Positions 63,606 through 64,000 of a DNA stretch of 64,000 nt are shown here, piece after piece. The first letter of the stretch is position 1; each line of letters starts with the position of its first letter. The notes under the pieces are model-generated. The model saw only the letters and a program-made list of their open reading frames with translations. It searched no databases and had not been told where the DNA came from. The position numbers and the translations under genes were made by a program. This DNA comes from a virus, in IMG/VR virus record IMGVR_UViG_3300019850_000189, positions 62,001-126,000 of that record; one strand, written 5' to 3'.

Positions 63606-63933
63606 TAATATCTTTGAAGTAAAAACCGAAGCTATTAAAGCCTTGTTTAAAAATGTTCCAATTAAAATTGTAGAGGCCATCCTATACAAAAAAAAGGAAA
63701 TATGGGAGAATAAGATGAAAATGCCATTTGCCAAAGGCAAAACTATAAAAGACGCTTCTGAAAAGCCTAAAGAAGATACACACATATTAAAGGTGGTTTC
63801 TAACTTCAGGAAATTGTATCAAAAAAAGAATTCTAATGAAACATATATAGAAAGTAAGAAAGAAAAATTAGAGGAGCAAAACAAAAATGAATTCAAGAAG
63901 AACAAACATCGAAAAACTCAGAGAAATGTATGA
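63595..63933 (+). CDS. Lys/Glu-rich protein, about 112 aa
   Basis: ATG 63595 overlaps the upstream stop (63577 possible). Highly charged helix at the C-terminus. Its 3' end overlaps the likely SSB gene by 47 bases, unusually long. Confidence 0.55.
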   Translation: MVLDNIFEVKTEAIKALFKNVPIKIVEAILYKKKEIWENKMKMPFAKGKTIKDASEKPKEDTHILKVVSNFRKLYQKKNSNETYIESKKEKLEEQNKNEFKKNKHRKTQRNV

Positions 63934-64000
63934 GAAGTCTAAGACGAATAGCAACTTTTCAAATAATTTTTGGTATCCTCCCGATGAGGAGAATATAATT
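63887..64000 (+). CDS. Partial gene, probable gp32-like ssDNA-binding protein
   Basis: 38 codons visible, RBS GAGGAGCAAAAC. MNSRRTNIEKLREMYEKS, then FWYPPDEENII. A basic N-terminal helix followed by 'FW.P..GENIIRI' is the usual opening of T4 gp32-like and related phage proteins. ACATATATA at 63841 precedes it. Runs off the right edge. Confidence 0.55.
   Translation, partial: MNSRRTNIEKLREMYEKSKTNSNFSNNFWYPPDEENII

Noticed and set aside
1-64000. Alternative genetic code in this window
   Set aside because: TAA, TAG and TGA all terminate long genes with no conserved in-frame stops in recognised domains.
1-64000. CRISPR array
   Set aside because: No regularly spaced direct repeats with unique spacers; the only short tandem array (50260-50303) is coding low complexity.

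Overview
The window reads as the early/middle region of a very large, AT-rich bacteriophage (jumbo or huge phage). The sequence shows its own replisome (split family C polymerase, DnaB-type helicase, DnaG-type primase, probable gp32-like ssDNA-binding protein at the right edge), an rIIA-like ATPase, a probable T4 gp55-like late sigma factor, dense small genes with overlapping stop/start codons, homing endonucleases, inteins, and a tRNA array. No terminase, capsid or tail gene was seen. Signal peptides, lipoboxes, an NtrB-like hybrid kinase and an HD-GYP protein point to a diderm (Gram-negative-type) host; the host is otherwise unknown. The genetic code looks standard: TAA, TAG and TGA all end real genes.

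Layout. 1-6.7 kb: a leftward lipoprotein pair, then a restriction-modification-like cassette (fused M-S methylase, MamI-like endonuclease), a secreted protein, and a methylase flanked by a broken and an intact copy of the same gene. 6.7-16.5 kb: secreted proteins, rIIA-like protein, a NUMOD3-type endonuclease, thymidylate synthase with a homing intein at its catalytic cysteine, and a Dam-like protein with a damaged DPPY motif. 16.6-43.3 kb: about 37 convincing tRNA genes covering all 20 amino acids, plus an amber-suppressor anticodon (CTA) and several degenerate tRNA-like elements. They are interleaved with tiny genes, many of them four-cysteine proteins. The same stretch holds an RNase P RNA, a roughly 0.8 kb ornate structured RNA with an embedded tRNA-like element, a second structured RNA candidate, endonuclease IV, peptidyl-tRNA hydrolase 2, a von Willebrand A protein, a response regulator/HD-GYP protein, a cold-shock protein and a DHH phosphoesterase. 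43.3-50.8 kb: mostly leftward small genes, a tmRNA gene, uracil-DNA glycosylase, an Nmad1-like protein and Ala-Pro-Gln-rich coiled-coil proteins. 50.8-64 kb: helicase, primase, sigma factor, and DNA polymerase III alpha in two pieces separated by a dCMP deaminase and a hybrid histidine kinase, then small genes and the start of the likely ssDNA-binding protein.

How the genes may work together. RNase P RNA (tRNA 5' maturation), a full tRNA set, tmRNA (ribosome rescue) and Pth2 (peptidyl-tRNA recycling) together look like a phage-owned translation maintenance kit. dCMP deaminase and thymidylate synthase form a dTMP supply line. Kinase, REC-HD-GYP and a cyclic-phosphate-type receiver suggest manipulation of host signalling. 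Two promoter classes are visible: TTTACA-N17-TATAAT, and an ACATATATA motif without a -35, which the gp55-like factor could read.

The least expected observation is in the tRNAs. Seven otherwise good tRNA genes carry C instead of the near-invariant U33, and five carry C instead of U55. That pattern would fit C-to-U editing, or a host or phage decoding system that tolerates these bases.
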